Assembly: GCF_048771995.1 (NCBI RefSeq)
Contig: NC_133024.1
Location: forward strand, 377,001-441,000
DNA: 64,000 nt
Reading direction: 5' to 3'
DNA from: Taeniopygia guttata
Lineage: Eukaryota > Chordata > Aves > Passeriformes > Estrildidae
The notes beneath the pieces are model-generated. The model made no database searches. It had not been told where the DNA came from and worked only from the letters and a program-made list of their open reading frames with translations. Position numbers and translations under genes: made by a program. Below, in pieces: positions 39,601 to 47,239 of the stretch (positions are counted from its first letter, which is position 1; every line of letters starts with the position of its first letter).

Positions 39601-39991
39601 AACCTTCAAACCAGAGGAAGGAAAAGAAGCCAGTTACGCTGACTTGGACCCTTACAACTCCCCCATCCAAGAAGTTTACCACGCCTACGCTGAGCCACTG
39701 CCCGTAACCGGACCCGAGTACGCAACTCCCATAATCATGGACATGTCCAGCCATCCCAGCACACCTCTTGGTGCTCCTTCCATTTCCACCTTCAAAGCTG
39801 CAGGGAATCAAGCTCCTCCACTGGTTGGAACGTGCAATAAACTGTTATCCAGGACAGACAGTGCATCCTCAGCACAGGCGCTGTACGATATACCAAAGGG
39901 GCAGCCGGGGCCGGGCAGTGCTGACCAACTTGTGTACCAGGTGCCACAGAGCGTGGCCCATCCCACTGTGAGTAAGGATGAACAAAGTTAG
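6336..39991 (+). CDS. DCBLD2: DCBLD2, discoidin/CUB/LCCL domain receptor (whole gene, start to stop)
   Basis: DCBLD2 (ESDN/CLCP1) is a single-pass neuropilin-like plasma membrane receptor linked to growth-factor and semaphorin signalling, vascular remodelling and cell motility. Fifteen in-phase coding exons (112, 228, 138, 52, 73, 134, 41, 216, 125, 148, 171, 94, 50, 138 and 443 bp) total 2163 bp, or 720 residues. Order: signal peptide about 1-35; CUB about 41-152; LCCL about 163-257; discoidin domain about 261-419; membrane-proximal stalk; transmembrane helix about 481-506; cytoplasmic tail to 720. The tail carries YDLP, YAQP, YAEP, YATP, YDIP and YQVP motifs, the YxxP type bound by the CRKL SH2 domain in mammals. 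Human DCBLD2 is 775 residues; the differences are a shorter signal region, a shorter stalk and a shorter C-terminus. DCBLD1 was considered, but the membrane and juxtamembrane sequence matches DCBLD2 nearly exactly. Confidence 0.96.
6614..6640. repeat. A27 homopolymer
   Basis: Twenty-seven consecutive A lie about 170 bp after the DCBLD2 exon 1 donor, inside the CpG island. This may be a retrotransposed poly(A) remnant or a simple expansion; no element body is visible beside it. Confidence 0.95.
6930..7000. repeat. GTTT/GTTTT simple repeat
   Basis: A G+T-only tract made of GTTTT, GTTT and GGTTTT units in DCBLD2 intron 1. It marks the downstream edge of the CpG island. Confidence 0.85.
9434..9469. 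repeat. Perfect palindrome, 17-bp arms
   Basis: Positions 9434-9450 (TTTGTTACCACACAAAC) are the exact reverse complement of 9453-9469, with only TG between them. This could extrude as a cruciform or fold in pre-mRNA as a 17-bp stem, although a 2-nt loop is too tight and a few pairs would open. It is not part of a recognised element. Confidence 0.92.
14621..15084 (+). mobile_element. Probable solo LTR of an endogenous retrovirus
   Basis: A block of different composition, richer in CpG than the surrounding intron, has the layout of an LTR. A TG-initiated, GC-richer U3-like part holds a TATA box (CCTATAAAAACC near 14890). About 140 bp downstream are an AATAAA signal near 15036 and a T/A-rich tail. 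The orientation is the same as DCBLD2. Both ends and the target-site duplication are unresolved, and there is no internal retroviral coding sequence. A search against avian LTR consensus sequences would settle it. Confidence 0.5.
15684..15704. repeat. Short TTTCC tandem repeat
   Basis: About four units of TTTCC/TTTCT lie in DCBLD2 intron 1. It is a pyrimidine-only tract. Confidence 0.7.
18210..18437 (+). CDS. DCBLD2: DCBLD2 coding exon 2: start of CUB domain
   Basis: Entered from phase 1 after CTTTCCCAG, left at phase 1 before GTAGGA. It encodes [18 protein letters not shown] and the first three CUB cysteines (C41, C68, C95), with an N-glycosylation sequon NST at residue 64. The acidic DFDIDDSDS stretch includes the Asp residues typical of a calcium-binding CUB. 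Confidence 0.96.
18438..21686 (+). other. DCBLD2 intron 2
   Basis: A 3.2-kb AT-rich intron with GTAGGA donor and TCTCCACAG acceptor. Apart from the A18/TA tract and several short A or T runs, nothing is recognised in it. Confidence 0.8.
18693..18732. repeat. A18 tract followed by TA repeat
   Basis: Eighteen A are followed within 10 bp by a short TATATATATA/TCTATCTC stretch in DCBLD2 intron 2. It is low-complexity DNA. Confidence 0.85.
21687..21824 (+). CDS. DCBLD2: DCBLD2 coding exon 3: end of CUB domain
   Basis: 138 bp, phase 1 to phase 1. It encodes the fourth CUB cysteine (C116 in GKYCGFG) and the closing CUB strands with the motif [19 protein letters not shown]. The donor is GTATTT at 21825, weaker than average; reading through would stop within about 25 codons. 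Confidence 0.95.
21825..22968 (+). other. DCBLD2 intron 3
   Basis: A 1.1-kb intron that ends in a pyrimidine tract and TTTCCAG. No feature inside is recognised. Confidence 0.8.
22969..23020 (+). CDS. DCBLD2: DCBLD2 coding exon 4: CUB-LCCL linker
   Basis: A 52-bp exon, phase 1 in and phase 2 out, encoding [17 protein letters not shown]. It carries the first LCCL cysteine. The acceptor is CTTTCCAG and the donor GTAAGA. Found by continuity with the next exon and near identity to the human segment. Confidence 0.93.
23021..24361 (+). other. DCBLD2 intron 4
   Basis: A 1.3-kb intron with GTAAGA donor and TCTCTTTCAG acceptor. No feature inside is recognised. Confidence 0.8.
24362..24434 (+). CDS. 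DCBLD2: DCBLD2 coding exon 5: LCCL domain
   Basis: A 73-bp exon that completes the Asn codon from exon 4, then reads [20 protein letters not shown], followed by GYRD. KYCPAGC and GTxxY/HGYRD are hallmark LCCL motifs. It ends in phase 0 before GTAAGT. Confidence 0.95.
24435..26567 (+). other. DCBLD2 intron 5
   Basis: A 2.1-kb intron with two short quasi-palindromes: 25130-25140 pairs with 25142-25152 (11-bp arms) and 26070-26078 pairs with 26082-26090 (9-bp arms). No exon is seen in it. Confidence 0.8.
26568..26701 (+). CDS. DCBLD2: DCBLD2 coding exon 6: LCCL core
   Basis: 134 bp, phase 0 in and phase 2 out. It reads [20 protein letters not shown] and continues [23 protein letters not shown]. 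The C-x-AGVHAGV segment is the most conserved LCCL signature. An NVT sequon is near the end. The donor is GTAAGT. Confidence 0.96.
27340..27380 (+). CDS. DCBLD2: DCBLD2 coding exon 7: end of LCCL
   Basis: A 41-bp micro-sized exon (TCTCTGCAG acceptor, GTAAGT donor), phase 2 in and phase 1 out, encoding [13 protein letters not shown]. It joins the LCCL domain to the discoidin domain. Confidence 0.93.
27381..29470 (+). other. DCBLD2 intron 7
   Basis: A 2.1-kb intron with GTAAGT donor and TGTTTTTCAG acceptor. Open frames around 27.8-29.0 kb have no family resemblance; nothing else is recognised. Intron 6 (26702-27339) is likewise featureless. Confidence 0.75.
29471..29686 (+). CDS. DCBLD2: DCBLD2 coding exon 8: discoidin domain, first part
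   Basis: 216 bp, phase 1 to phase 1. It reads [20 protein letters not shown] and continues with SSTLEW, PPWAAF and [16 protein letters not shown], the F5/8 type C N-terminal strands including the WLQVDL core. The first Cys of the domain-closing disulphide is at about residue 261. Confidence 0.97.
29687..31273 (+). other. DCBLD2 intron 8
   Basis: A 1.6-kb intron; its middle (about 29.98-30.4 kb) is GC-richer and yields chance open frames. No repeat family or exon is recognised. Confidence 0.75.
31274..31398 (+). CDS. DCBLD2: DCBLD2 coding exon 9: discoidin domain, middle
   Basis: 125 bp, phase 1 in and phase 0 out, encoding [20 protein letters not shown] and [21 protein letters not shown]. 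The ITTGS ... [10 protein letters not shown] ... W series is the conserved discoidin core. The donor is GTAAAA. Confidence 0.97.
31399..35215 (+). other. DCBLD2 intron 9
   Basis: A 3.8-kb intron. A 219-codon open frame on the + strand (34003-34662) and its - strand shadows show no family resemblance and are considered chance. Three tandem CACGTG boxes lie at 34263-34280. It ends with a long pyrimidine tract and TTCTAG. Confidence 0.75.
34263..34280. promoter_or_regulatory. Three tandem CACGTG E-boxes
   Basis: CACGTG is repeated exactly three times with no spacer, giving an 18-bp self-complementary block. CACGTG is the canonical E-box for bHLH factors such as USF, MYC/MAX and CLOCK/BMAL1. Alternating purine-pyrimidine sequence could also favour Z-DNA. 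Regulatory activity is not shown; it may simply be a hexamer microsatellite. Confidence 0.5.
35216..35363 (+). CDS. DCBLD2: DCBLD2 coding exon 10: end of discoidin domain
   Basis: 148 bp, phase 0 in and phase 1 out. It contains [20 protein letters not shown] and ends [20 protein letters not shown] and ELLGC are the closing discoidin motifs, with the second disulphide Cys at about residue 419. The donor is GTAAGA. Confidence 0.97.
35766..35936 (+). CDS. DCBLD2: DCBLD2 coding exon 11: extracellular stalk
   Basis: 171 bp, phase 1 to phase 1, encoding [20 protein letters not shown], then a Thr-rich stretch with NTT and TVTPSVTK. It is the low-complexity, probably O-glycosylated stalk. Human has a longer stalk with a repeated GRxPK segment; here only one copy is present. 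The acceptor TTCTTCTGAAG is less pyrimidine-rich than most. The donor is GTATCC. Confidence 0.92.
35937..36910 (+). other. DCBLD2 intron 11
   Basis: A 1.0-kb AT-rich intron with TA-rich low-complexity DNA at about 36090-36200. No second stalk exon comparable to the extra human repeat was found in it. Intron 10 (35364-35765) holds nothing recognisable. Confidence 0.7.
36911..37004 (+). CDS. DCBLD2: DCBLD2 coding exon 12: transmembrane helix
   Basis: 94 bp, phase 1 in and phase 2 out. It encodes [20 protein letters not shown], then [11 protein letters not shown]: a single hydrophobic helix (about 481-506) with the following basic stop-transfer segment. It is nearly identical to human DCBLD2, which separates it from DCBLD1. 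Confidence 0.97.
37380..37429 (+). CDS. DCBLD2: DCBLD2 coding exon 13: juxtamembrane
   Basis: 50 bp, phase 2 in and phase 1 out, encoding [16 protein letters not shown] with a YDLP motif. The acceptor follows a T12 tract and CACAG; the donor is GTAACA. Confidence 0.96.
37430..38326 (+). other. DCBLD2 intron 13
   Basis: A 0.9-kb intron with no recognised feature. It ends CATGTGAAG with a T-rich tract slightly upstream. Intron 12 (37005-37379) is also featureless. Confidence 0.75.
38327..38464 (+). CDS. DCBLD2: DCBLD2 coding exon 14: cytoplasmic tail
   Basis: 138 bp, phase 1 to phase 1, encoding [20 protein letters not shown] then [28 protein letters not shown] and [10 protein letters not shown] are conserved with human. 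The donor is GTACTT. Confidence 0.96.
38465..39548 (+). other. DCBLD2 intron 14
   Basis: A 1.1-kb intron that begins with a TATA/TATG-rich run (38485-38515) and is otherwise unremarkable. The acceptor is CTGTAACACAG. Confidence 0.75.
39549..39991 (+). CDS. DCBLD2: DCBLD2 coding exon 15: C-terminal tail and stop
   Basis: 443 bp from phase 1 to TAG at 39989-39991. It encodes [56 protein letters not shown] and VYQVPQS, so most CRK/CRKL-type YxxP sites are on this exon. After VYQVPQS the sequence departs from human and stops after [13 protein letters not shown]; the human end (about 20 residues after VPQS, finishing KEIL) is not present in any frame just downstream. A donor-like GTGAGTAAGG lies at 39968 inside this divergent end. 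Confidence 0.95.
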
Positions 39992-41685
39992 CTCATGAGT
40001 AAGGTAGAATGATGGCTTGTTTCTAAAAGCCAGTTCCTTAAAGCTCACAGCTTCACTTTCTTAATTCCATTGATTTGGTGTTGTTAGTCTTAAATAATAC
40101 AACGTTGAACCAAAAGGTCTGGGAAAACAGTAATTCTGCTTTTCCTTAAGGTGTGTGACAATTAACAGCTTGTCTCCTGCAAAACCGTGGACTTTTTTTA
40201 TTGCTACTGTACAATTGTCTGTCAGACATGAGAGAAGAACTCTTCACAATTAGCTCCAGTAATTCATAGATGTGAATGATAAATTGGGAGAAACAGCTTA
40301 AGTGCAAAAGCCAGTTATTTCTTCCTAATGGTACTATTTTTGGGGAAAAAAAAAACCCATGTCAATACCCAAAGCTTTTAATTTCTGTGCAAGCACTACA
40401 GCTTCTAAAATTCTTCTTTTCATTGTAAAATGTCTGCACAACTTTGGACTTAACAAGCTGCTATCAGGACTGATGGCAAAAATCCCTTTAGTTTCATGGC
40501 ATAAAATAGTTCTGATTCTGAATTACATTAGTTCAGCTTTTGTTAACAGAATTTGGCAGTTTTCAGCTGTGTGTTCCTCAGAAGGTTCCTGCCTTTTTGG
40601 TTAGGTTAGCCTTCCAAAACTAGAAGCTGCTGTTTTATATTATCTCTTTTCTGCCTCTTCTTCTTAAGCCACTCAGTCGTATTCCTTCCTAGGGATCTAG
40701 GAGGCACAGACTGACACAAGCAAACTACCTGGCTACTGCTTTTACATTATTCCCTATGCTTGTGAGGGCTACTTGAATATCATCTGCCTCCAGGTCAGAC
40801 TTCCCTGATGCTCAGTGCAAGAAGCATTCAGGTCTTGGAGGTGACTTGAATTGAGAAAGGTCTTGCCCTGTCCTCCCCCAGAGTGTCCTGGGTTCAGGTT
40901 TGAGCTTATACAAAAAAAGGTTTGTACATACTTTTGTGAGTGCTTAAGGAAGCACAGATATTCTAATGGTGCACAGTTTGTGTTAGACATGCATTTAGCA
41001 CATATGGTACGTTTTAGCACAACTGCCAAATTTAGCCTTAGGGCTTTTTTATGATTGTTCTTATTAGAAGCATGAAAGATTCCAAAACCTTTGCAAAAGA
41101 ACCAGTGCTATTCCAAAGAGTGTCCATTTCAGACTTATTTATTGGAATTGCCATCCTTTGAATGTTCCAGTGTTCTGTACTATGAAAACATTGCAGCCAG
41201 TCATTTACTGGGGTAATGTAAACTCATTTTAGCTAGGTAATCACAAAATGAAAACAGTCTGAAAGGCATATTTGCCATTTTTTATCTTGTTAGAAAAAAA
41301 AAGCACAGCTTTCTTACCTAAGTAGAAGAAAACCCCTCTATAAAAATGCTGTATTTTTATTCTAACAGCACTATTGGAAGGATGCTGAATCAATTTGTAC
41401 ATGTGGATCCCCTCCCTACACAGTAGCCCATTTTATGGACTTCAGGGGTTACTGTTTGTTTGTGATGCAATTCAAAGCCTTGTTTACTGCCCAGGTCCTT
41501 AAATGCTGTGGACAACATCTGAATGGAGCTGCAGTGGGCTCCATTCAGGGGGCTGCCACCATGCCTTAGCACCAGTACATCATCCTCACTTAGCCCTGAA
41601 AATCTCTTTGCACAGGGGCTGTATATAAACTCCGCAGTCAAAAATCACTTGTGGCCTGTTCAGCATCTAAAATATGGTTATACAT

Positions 41686-42570
41686 AGAATCACAGAATGG
41701 CTGGAGTTGGAAAGGACCTTAAAGATCATCTCCTTCCAATCCCCTGCCATGGGCAGGGACACCTTCCACTAGATCAGAGCTCCATTGAACCTGGCCTTGA
41801 ATACTTCCAGGGATGAGGTATCCGTAATTTCTTTGAGCAACCTGTTCCAGTGTCTCACCATCCTCACAGTAAAGAATTTCTTCCTTTTAGCTAACCTAAA
41901 CTTCCCCTCTTTCAAGTCTCCACTCATTTCCCCTTGTCCTGTCACTGCAGTTCCTGACAAGGAATCCCTCTCCAGCTTCCCTATGGGTCCCTTCAGATAC
42001 TGGAAGGCTGTAATGAGGTTTCCACACAACCTCCTCTTCTCCAGGCTAAACAGCCCCAGCCATCCCAGCCTGTCTCCACAGCCTCGTGGCCTCCTCTGGA
42101 CTTGCTCCAGGAGTTCCATGTCCTTCTTATATTGGGGGCACCAGAGCTGGATGCAGCACTGCAGGTAGGGTCTCACTTGAACAGAGGAGAATCCCTTACC
42201 CTTCTGCCCATGCTTCTTTTGATGCAGCCCAGGATCCCATTGGCTTTCTGGGCTGTGAGAGCAAACTGCTGGCTCATGTTGAGTTTTTCATCAACCATCA
42301 CCCCCCAGTCCTTCTCTGCAGGGCTCCTCTCAGTCATTTCTCTGCCCAACCTGTCTGTGAGCCTGGGATTGCCCTGACCCAGGTGTAGGACAATGCCTTG
42401 TTCAGCTCCAGGAGGTGCCAGCCCTCAGGCCTGTCCAGGTCCTTCTGAATGGCATCCCTTCCCTCCAGCATGCTGATGGCACCTCACAGCTTGGTGCTGT
42501 GGGCAAACTCACTGAGGATGTGCTCATTCCCACTGTCCCTAGCACCAAGAAAGATGCTGAACATTCTCTG
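41686..42570 (-). mobile_element. CR1 LINE, 5'-truncated, antisense in DCBLD2 3'UTR
   Basis: The + strand begins 'tagaatcacagaatggctgg', then an 'aaaggaccttaaagatcatc' block: the reverse complement of the standard avian CR1 3' end. It continues through the 'ctccaggctaaacagcccca', 'tggatgcagcactgcaggt', 'gatgcagcccaggatcccat' and 'tgctgatggcacctcacagc' blocks. The - strand frame at 41769-42176 reads as a decayed piece of the CR1 reverse transcriptase C-terminus (for example MRPYLQCCIQLW, GLFSLEKRRL, NFFTVR-like). It is truncated at its 5' side like most CR1 copies. Confidence 0.93.
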
Positions 42571-43572
42571 TGCTACCTTAAAGCCCAGTTCTATAATTTC
42601 TGATCATTCACTCTCATTCACTGAGAATGACATTTTTAAATTATTTGTTTTAGAGCTTGGTGTCTTAAGCCTAAATGTGAATGTAAGGATGGTAAATGAG
42701 ACCCATTTGTGAACAGCAAATTCCTGCCTATGATTGTACTTTTAGATTACTGCAACTTTTTCTGACTGACAAAACTAGTCTGCAATCGTCGTAGTTTGGC
42801 TTAAACAGATAAGTGACTATTCCTAGCTATCAGCAGTAGCTGTGACTGAAAATATATGTATCTGATCTGATTTTATTTCAAGGGGTGGGAAGTTGTTAGT
42901 TTCCAGTAAGATGTGACAATACAGCTATAGCCAACTTAAGAATACTCTCTGTTCTCAACCTGTACCAGTTTAGGCTTAAAAAAATTAATCTACCATAAAA
43001 ATAAACGGATGTCAGTATAAATAACACACCTGGATTTAATTGTTACTGCAGACCAGGAATGGTAGAACTGTGGATACTGAAGGCTAAGGTGGTGTAAGAA
43101 TTAAGCTATTTCCCACTGTAATACCTGCTGTATTTCTCCACAGTGGGTTATTTTTTAGCAAACATAGTGCAACTTCATTATCATAACATAAAGCATGTTA
43201 AAGAAATGGAAGTTTTTAAAATTTAAGCCCCTTTTTGGAAGAAATTTGGTCCCAGGCTTTGCTCTTGCTTCAGACATTGGACATGCTTTCTGCTAGGGCT
43301 AAGATACATTTGAACATGTAACGTTTGGGTTTAAATTGCATGACACTAAGATTAGAATTTCCCTGTACAATAAAGCAAAGGTACATTTCATGGGTCTCTC
43401 TTGTATGTGAAGACGTGTATAAAATGTATTTCAATCTTGTTTGGCTTGAGTATTCTCCCAGAATGTATGTTCTTACCTCAGCATGTATTGTAGTTGCTCA
43501 GTATTTGTATATGTTGCTAGGACTTAGACTGTATAGATAGTGAGGGGGTTTTATATGTTAAAAAGTATTTTA

Positions 43573-43578
43573 AATAAA
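43573..43578 (+). terminator. Candidate DCBLD2 polyadenylation signal
   Basis: Canonical AATAAA is followed within about 20-40 bp by ACATACC/TATTACTCAGTATGTTTG. It is the last good signal before the convergent TMEM30C gene. It is inferred; no transcript evidence is available. Confidence 0.45.
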
Positions 43579-43600
43579 TTGTACATACCTATTACTCAGT

Positions 43601-46600
43601 ATGTTTGCAGTTAACACATACCTTGTATCTAATTCATCTGCAGTCTGGCAATGCCCAGTCTCCAAGAGGTTCCTGGCAGCAGGTCCTGTCCCCAGTCAGC
43701 ACAATCCCTCTGCACTGCTGGAGGGGCTGCTGGGGCAGTCTTCAACCAGACATGGTTATTGCCAGTTACTGAGTAAAGCTGATGCTGCTTGTGCTTCTTC
43801 CTCTTCTCCATATGAATTCCAGCACTGCAGTGCCTCATACAAAGAACTCAGGCATAATTAATTACTATTTTATGAGTCAATGTAGTGGGAGTTCAACAAG
43901 GTCTCGTTGCAAGCTGGAAGAAACTCCTGTTGCTCTACCAGGCACTTCAAATGTCTCTTTAAACATCAAAGAAATGCACACAATTAAAACAGGTGGGGAA
44001 ATGAGCACTAAAGAATTCTACTGCACATGGTGTCAGTCCAGTGTCAGTCATCTTTATGAGTTGTCTGTTCCTTAGGTAAGAATTAAAACAATTGTTAATA
44101 ATGTAATCAAATGCAGTGTGGCTCAACTTGGGGAGATGCAGAACTATCACTTTTTTGAAACCACATGATCAGTAACCAAATTCTGATCTAAAAAGGGATA
44201 TAAATTTTAAACTATTTGAAACTAAATTTGACTATAAATTTTGTCAGAAACTTCTGCATAGTCAGTAGTTCATACCAAGGCTGTCTCTGGTACCTTGGGA
44301 AAAGAAACAATTTTTCTGCACATGTAATGACAGTATTGCACATGAACTGGATGAAGGACTCCTACTTATATTAATGTTTAAATATCAGAAGATTAGACCT
44401 GGGACGTGGCACAATGAGGAGCAGTTACTGATGGCTTTTACCATCTTTCTGTTAGGTTAGGCTGGGCCTAACCTTCAGCTCAGCCTCTCACTTCTGTTCC
44501 AGCCCTGCACGAAGAGGAACAAGGCAGCAGCAGAAGCATAAACAAATTCAACAACCATTTCAGGGAGATAGAGAAGCATTCCCAGTGTGGGCACTGAGGA
44601 GCACACCTGCAAAACTTTCTTGAGAAGGTACAATTGTGCCAGCCCGGGCACGGGGCAGACCCACGGCGTGGCTGCAGCGCTGCCACAAAAGGCAGCCAAA
44701 GAGGATTTTCCACCCTTTTGAGCAAGGCAGATTCTGTCTGCTGGGAGGAATTAATCAGACCTGCCATTCCTGTTGCTCTGGTCTGGGCAGCACCATCCTG
44801 AACCAGGCAGTCACTGCAGAGCTTCTCAGAGCTAACAGGAACAGCTGGAGCTGAAGGAGCAGCTTCCAAGGACACTGGTCAGAGGGTACCAGAAAGATGT
44901 AAGGCACGTTTAAAGCTGTAGTAAGATGAAAAATGGGATTTTGGGTTTATAAACAAAAGACTTGGACAACTTCTGGAAAAACAGAAAGCCTTGTTTGAAG
45001 ACAGGGGCTTGAAGGCAATCTAAATTTCAAGAGAAGAGGTTGCTGCAAAAACCTCTAGGACGAAATAGGCAAACACTACTTGCTGGGCTGTGTTTTCTAG
45101 GTGTTTTTTCCTGGTAGACACTGACTCATTGAAATACATACCTCATTATTCAGTCTCCTTTTACTAACTCTTTTGCCAGATGCTTCACCAAAAAATGAAA
45201 TCAATGACAATTGCATCGTGAGCTAACCACCCCTATTATTTCTTGAAAGTCAGTTTTCTCAGACAATTAAAAAAAAAAAACATAAAAAAGAAAGAGAAAA
45301 ATAAAGAAGATCCCATGGTCTGATAGGAGCCAGGAAATAAGTTCAGCTTTGTCAGGAAATCCCATCAGGGCTTTCCAGAGAGCTGCATGGGATTACATTT
45401 TCAAAAGGACTGTAAAGATTTAGGGCATGTCCCTCTGTTAAAAGTGATTCAGACTAACGACCTCAAGCATAATGCATGCCCTGCTTCATGCTCTGCCTTG
45501 TCCAGCCCAGTGAGGAGTGCGGTTCTTCCACAGCTCCTGACAGATCCAGGTGCAAGGGCTGAAATTCAGGACCCCTGTTTCTACAGCTTCAGGAAGGAGG
45601 TGGCTGGCCCTGGGCAGGAAGAGCAGAGGGGCCAGGCACCTTCCCTGGTCAGCACAAAGCACTGGTGGGGCAGGACTGTCCTCCAGGCTGGGCTGGGAAC
45701 TAGAGCAGCTCCCCTTCTGCTGCTCATGGCTCAGCTACAAAGCAGAACTCCAAGGAAACTGCACCTTCTGTGCTGCAAACCCCTTCAGCAGGGGCCATCT
45801 GTCACAGGCCACCAGATGCCCAACCCCCAAAAGCAGATGCACTGACAGTGGCTTGCAGCCTCCCTGTGCCACATCCCCTTCTCCTATTCCACTGTGTGAT
45901 TTCTTTCTTCTGCTAGTGAGAAGGCTTTTTAGGAGAGAGGCAAGGCACAAAATACTTATGAAAGTAATTGAAAGTGGTTTTTATTCCACTTGCACTTTTG
46001 CAACAGAAAAACCATTTAAAAAAATTCACACCTACCATGGTATGGTTGACCTAAATTCTTCAGTGCTGTTCCTTCTTTTTGTGAAACTAGAAATAAGTCC
46101 TTAATGTGTAAAATTCTGAACATGAAACATAAAAATTGATGACCCTATTCATGAGCTGCAATGTTCACTTTAAATGGATGGATTTTCTGGTGCTTTGTTT
46201 TTTATTGACAATAAATTACCATTCTGTGTCATATAAGACCATGTGAACTTTCACATAGGGTAGGTAACAGTGCAATTTTGGCCTAATAGTTAAATTAGGT
46301 ACATGGTTCTGCTAAAATAATTTGCATTAAAGGAGCTTTTTATTTAGGATTTCTATTGAACCGTAATTGAAAAAAATGCAAATAAGTGATTGGATGCCCT
46401 CCAGCTCTCAGCTGCTAGATAAATTTGGTCTAAACAAACTCTGAATTCCTAATAAATGCCCTGTATTCAACCACAAATCAGGTGTCAAACTGGAGTGAAT
46501 GCACTGATGTGAACTGGCTGCTTTTTCAGCATAGCTGAAAAAGGCATATAAAACCCAAGCCAAGCCATTAAACACATGTACGTGGCCCACAAGCAGATTT

Positions 46601-47048
46601 TAGCAATAAGTGCTACCTACTCAAGCTTTTTGTTGGATCTACACCTCACTTTTTACCCATCCAAAACCCCATTCCAGTTAAGAGAAATGTTGTCTGAATT
46701 GTGGGCTGAGTAAGAAATGAACATGGACCCTGACTTCTGGCCAGACATTGGTATCACATAACTTCTTTGCCATTGCAATTTTAATCTGCTCTGCTATCTG
46801 CTGTTTGAAGTTCATCTCAGTACAACTTTCCTAGAAAACAAATTTAGGCTCACATGTACATTAATGAGAACGGCACCTCAGGTAAATTTGGTTTCAGAGG
46901 ATGGAATAGTCCTGCCTCTCAGTTTGCTTACATTCACCAAACCTGACACTGAAAATGGTCCAGAACTCAGGGGAAAGAGTGAAAGGTCTGTGCTGCACCT
47001 TTTTGTTCACTGCACATTTCCAGCTTTGTTCAGAAAGTCATGTGAACC
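43601..47048. other. Convergent intergenic region, DCBLD2 to TMEM30C (includes TMEM30C 3'UTR)
   Basis: No exon of either gene was found. The right part should hold the TMEM30C 3'UTR: - strand AATAAA signals lie at 46339-46344, 46201-46206 and 45980-45985. A 9-bp-arm inverted repeat sits at 44454-44474. GC-richer patches at 44.48-44.88 kb and 45.39-45.95 kb give open frames of up to 184 codons with no family resemblance. Confidence 0.55.
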
Positions 47049-47239
47049 TTACCGCCTCTGAAAGTATGTTTTCTTTTTCCTGAGCTTTAGGTGGATGCCA
47101 GTTATGACAAAACCTGTCAGGGTTGCTGCTGTGCCAGAAACCAGGTAGGCAATTCCCAGGAATGGGTTACTTCCACCGCTCCACACCACGGTTGAAAGAA
47201 TCACATGCTTCCTCCCCTTGAATCTGGTAACAGGGAAAT
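47049..47239 (-). CDS. TMEM30C: TMEM30C coding exon 7: TM2 and C-terminus
   Basis: 191 bp, entered at phase 1 after TTCTCTCAG; stop TAA. It reads [20 protein letters not shown], then [20 protein letters not shown] and a tail ending [12 protein letters not shown]. The invariant NFPV and the glycine-rich TM2 are typical of CDC50. It was located by continuing the family alignment, as the exon falls in no long open frame. Confidence 0.94.

Larger units (their letters stand above)
39992..43600 (+). other. DCBLD2: Probable DCBLD2 3' untranslated region
   Basis: No further + strand exon is recognised after the stop. The AT-rich sequence carries candidate polyadenylation signals AATAAA at 43000-43005 and 43573-43578. 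The second is followed by a T/GT-containing region, so a UTR of about 3.6 kb is plausible; mammalian DCBLD2 also has a long 3'UTR. An antisense CR1 occupies about 41686-42570 of it. The end is inferred only from signals. Confidence 0.5.

Noticed and set aside
6336-39991. Assignment of the + strand gene to DCBLD1 instead of DCBLD2
   Set aside because: The transmembrane and juxtamembrane residues, the YxxP-rich tail and linkage to CMSS1/TMEM30C all match DCBLD2.
41769-42176. 135-codon - strand open frame
   Set aside because: Not a host gene. It reads as a rearranged remnant of the CR1 reverse transcriptase C-terminus within the CR1 copy.
44480-44875. 131-codon - strand open frame downstream of TMEM30C
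   Set aside because: A hydrophobic end and Cys-rich middle looked membrane-like at first, but no family match, no splice links and competing frames on the other strand argue for chance.
45387-46104. Overlapping + strand open frames of 152 and 184 codons
   Set aside because: No family resemblance; they lie in a GC-richer patch of the convergent intergenic region and overlap each other in different frames.
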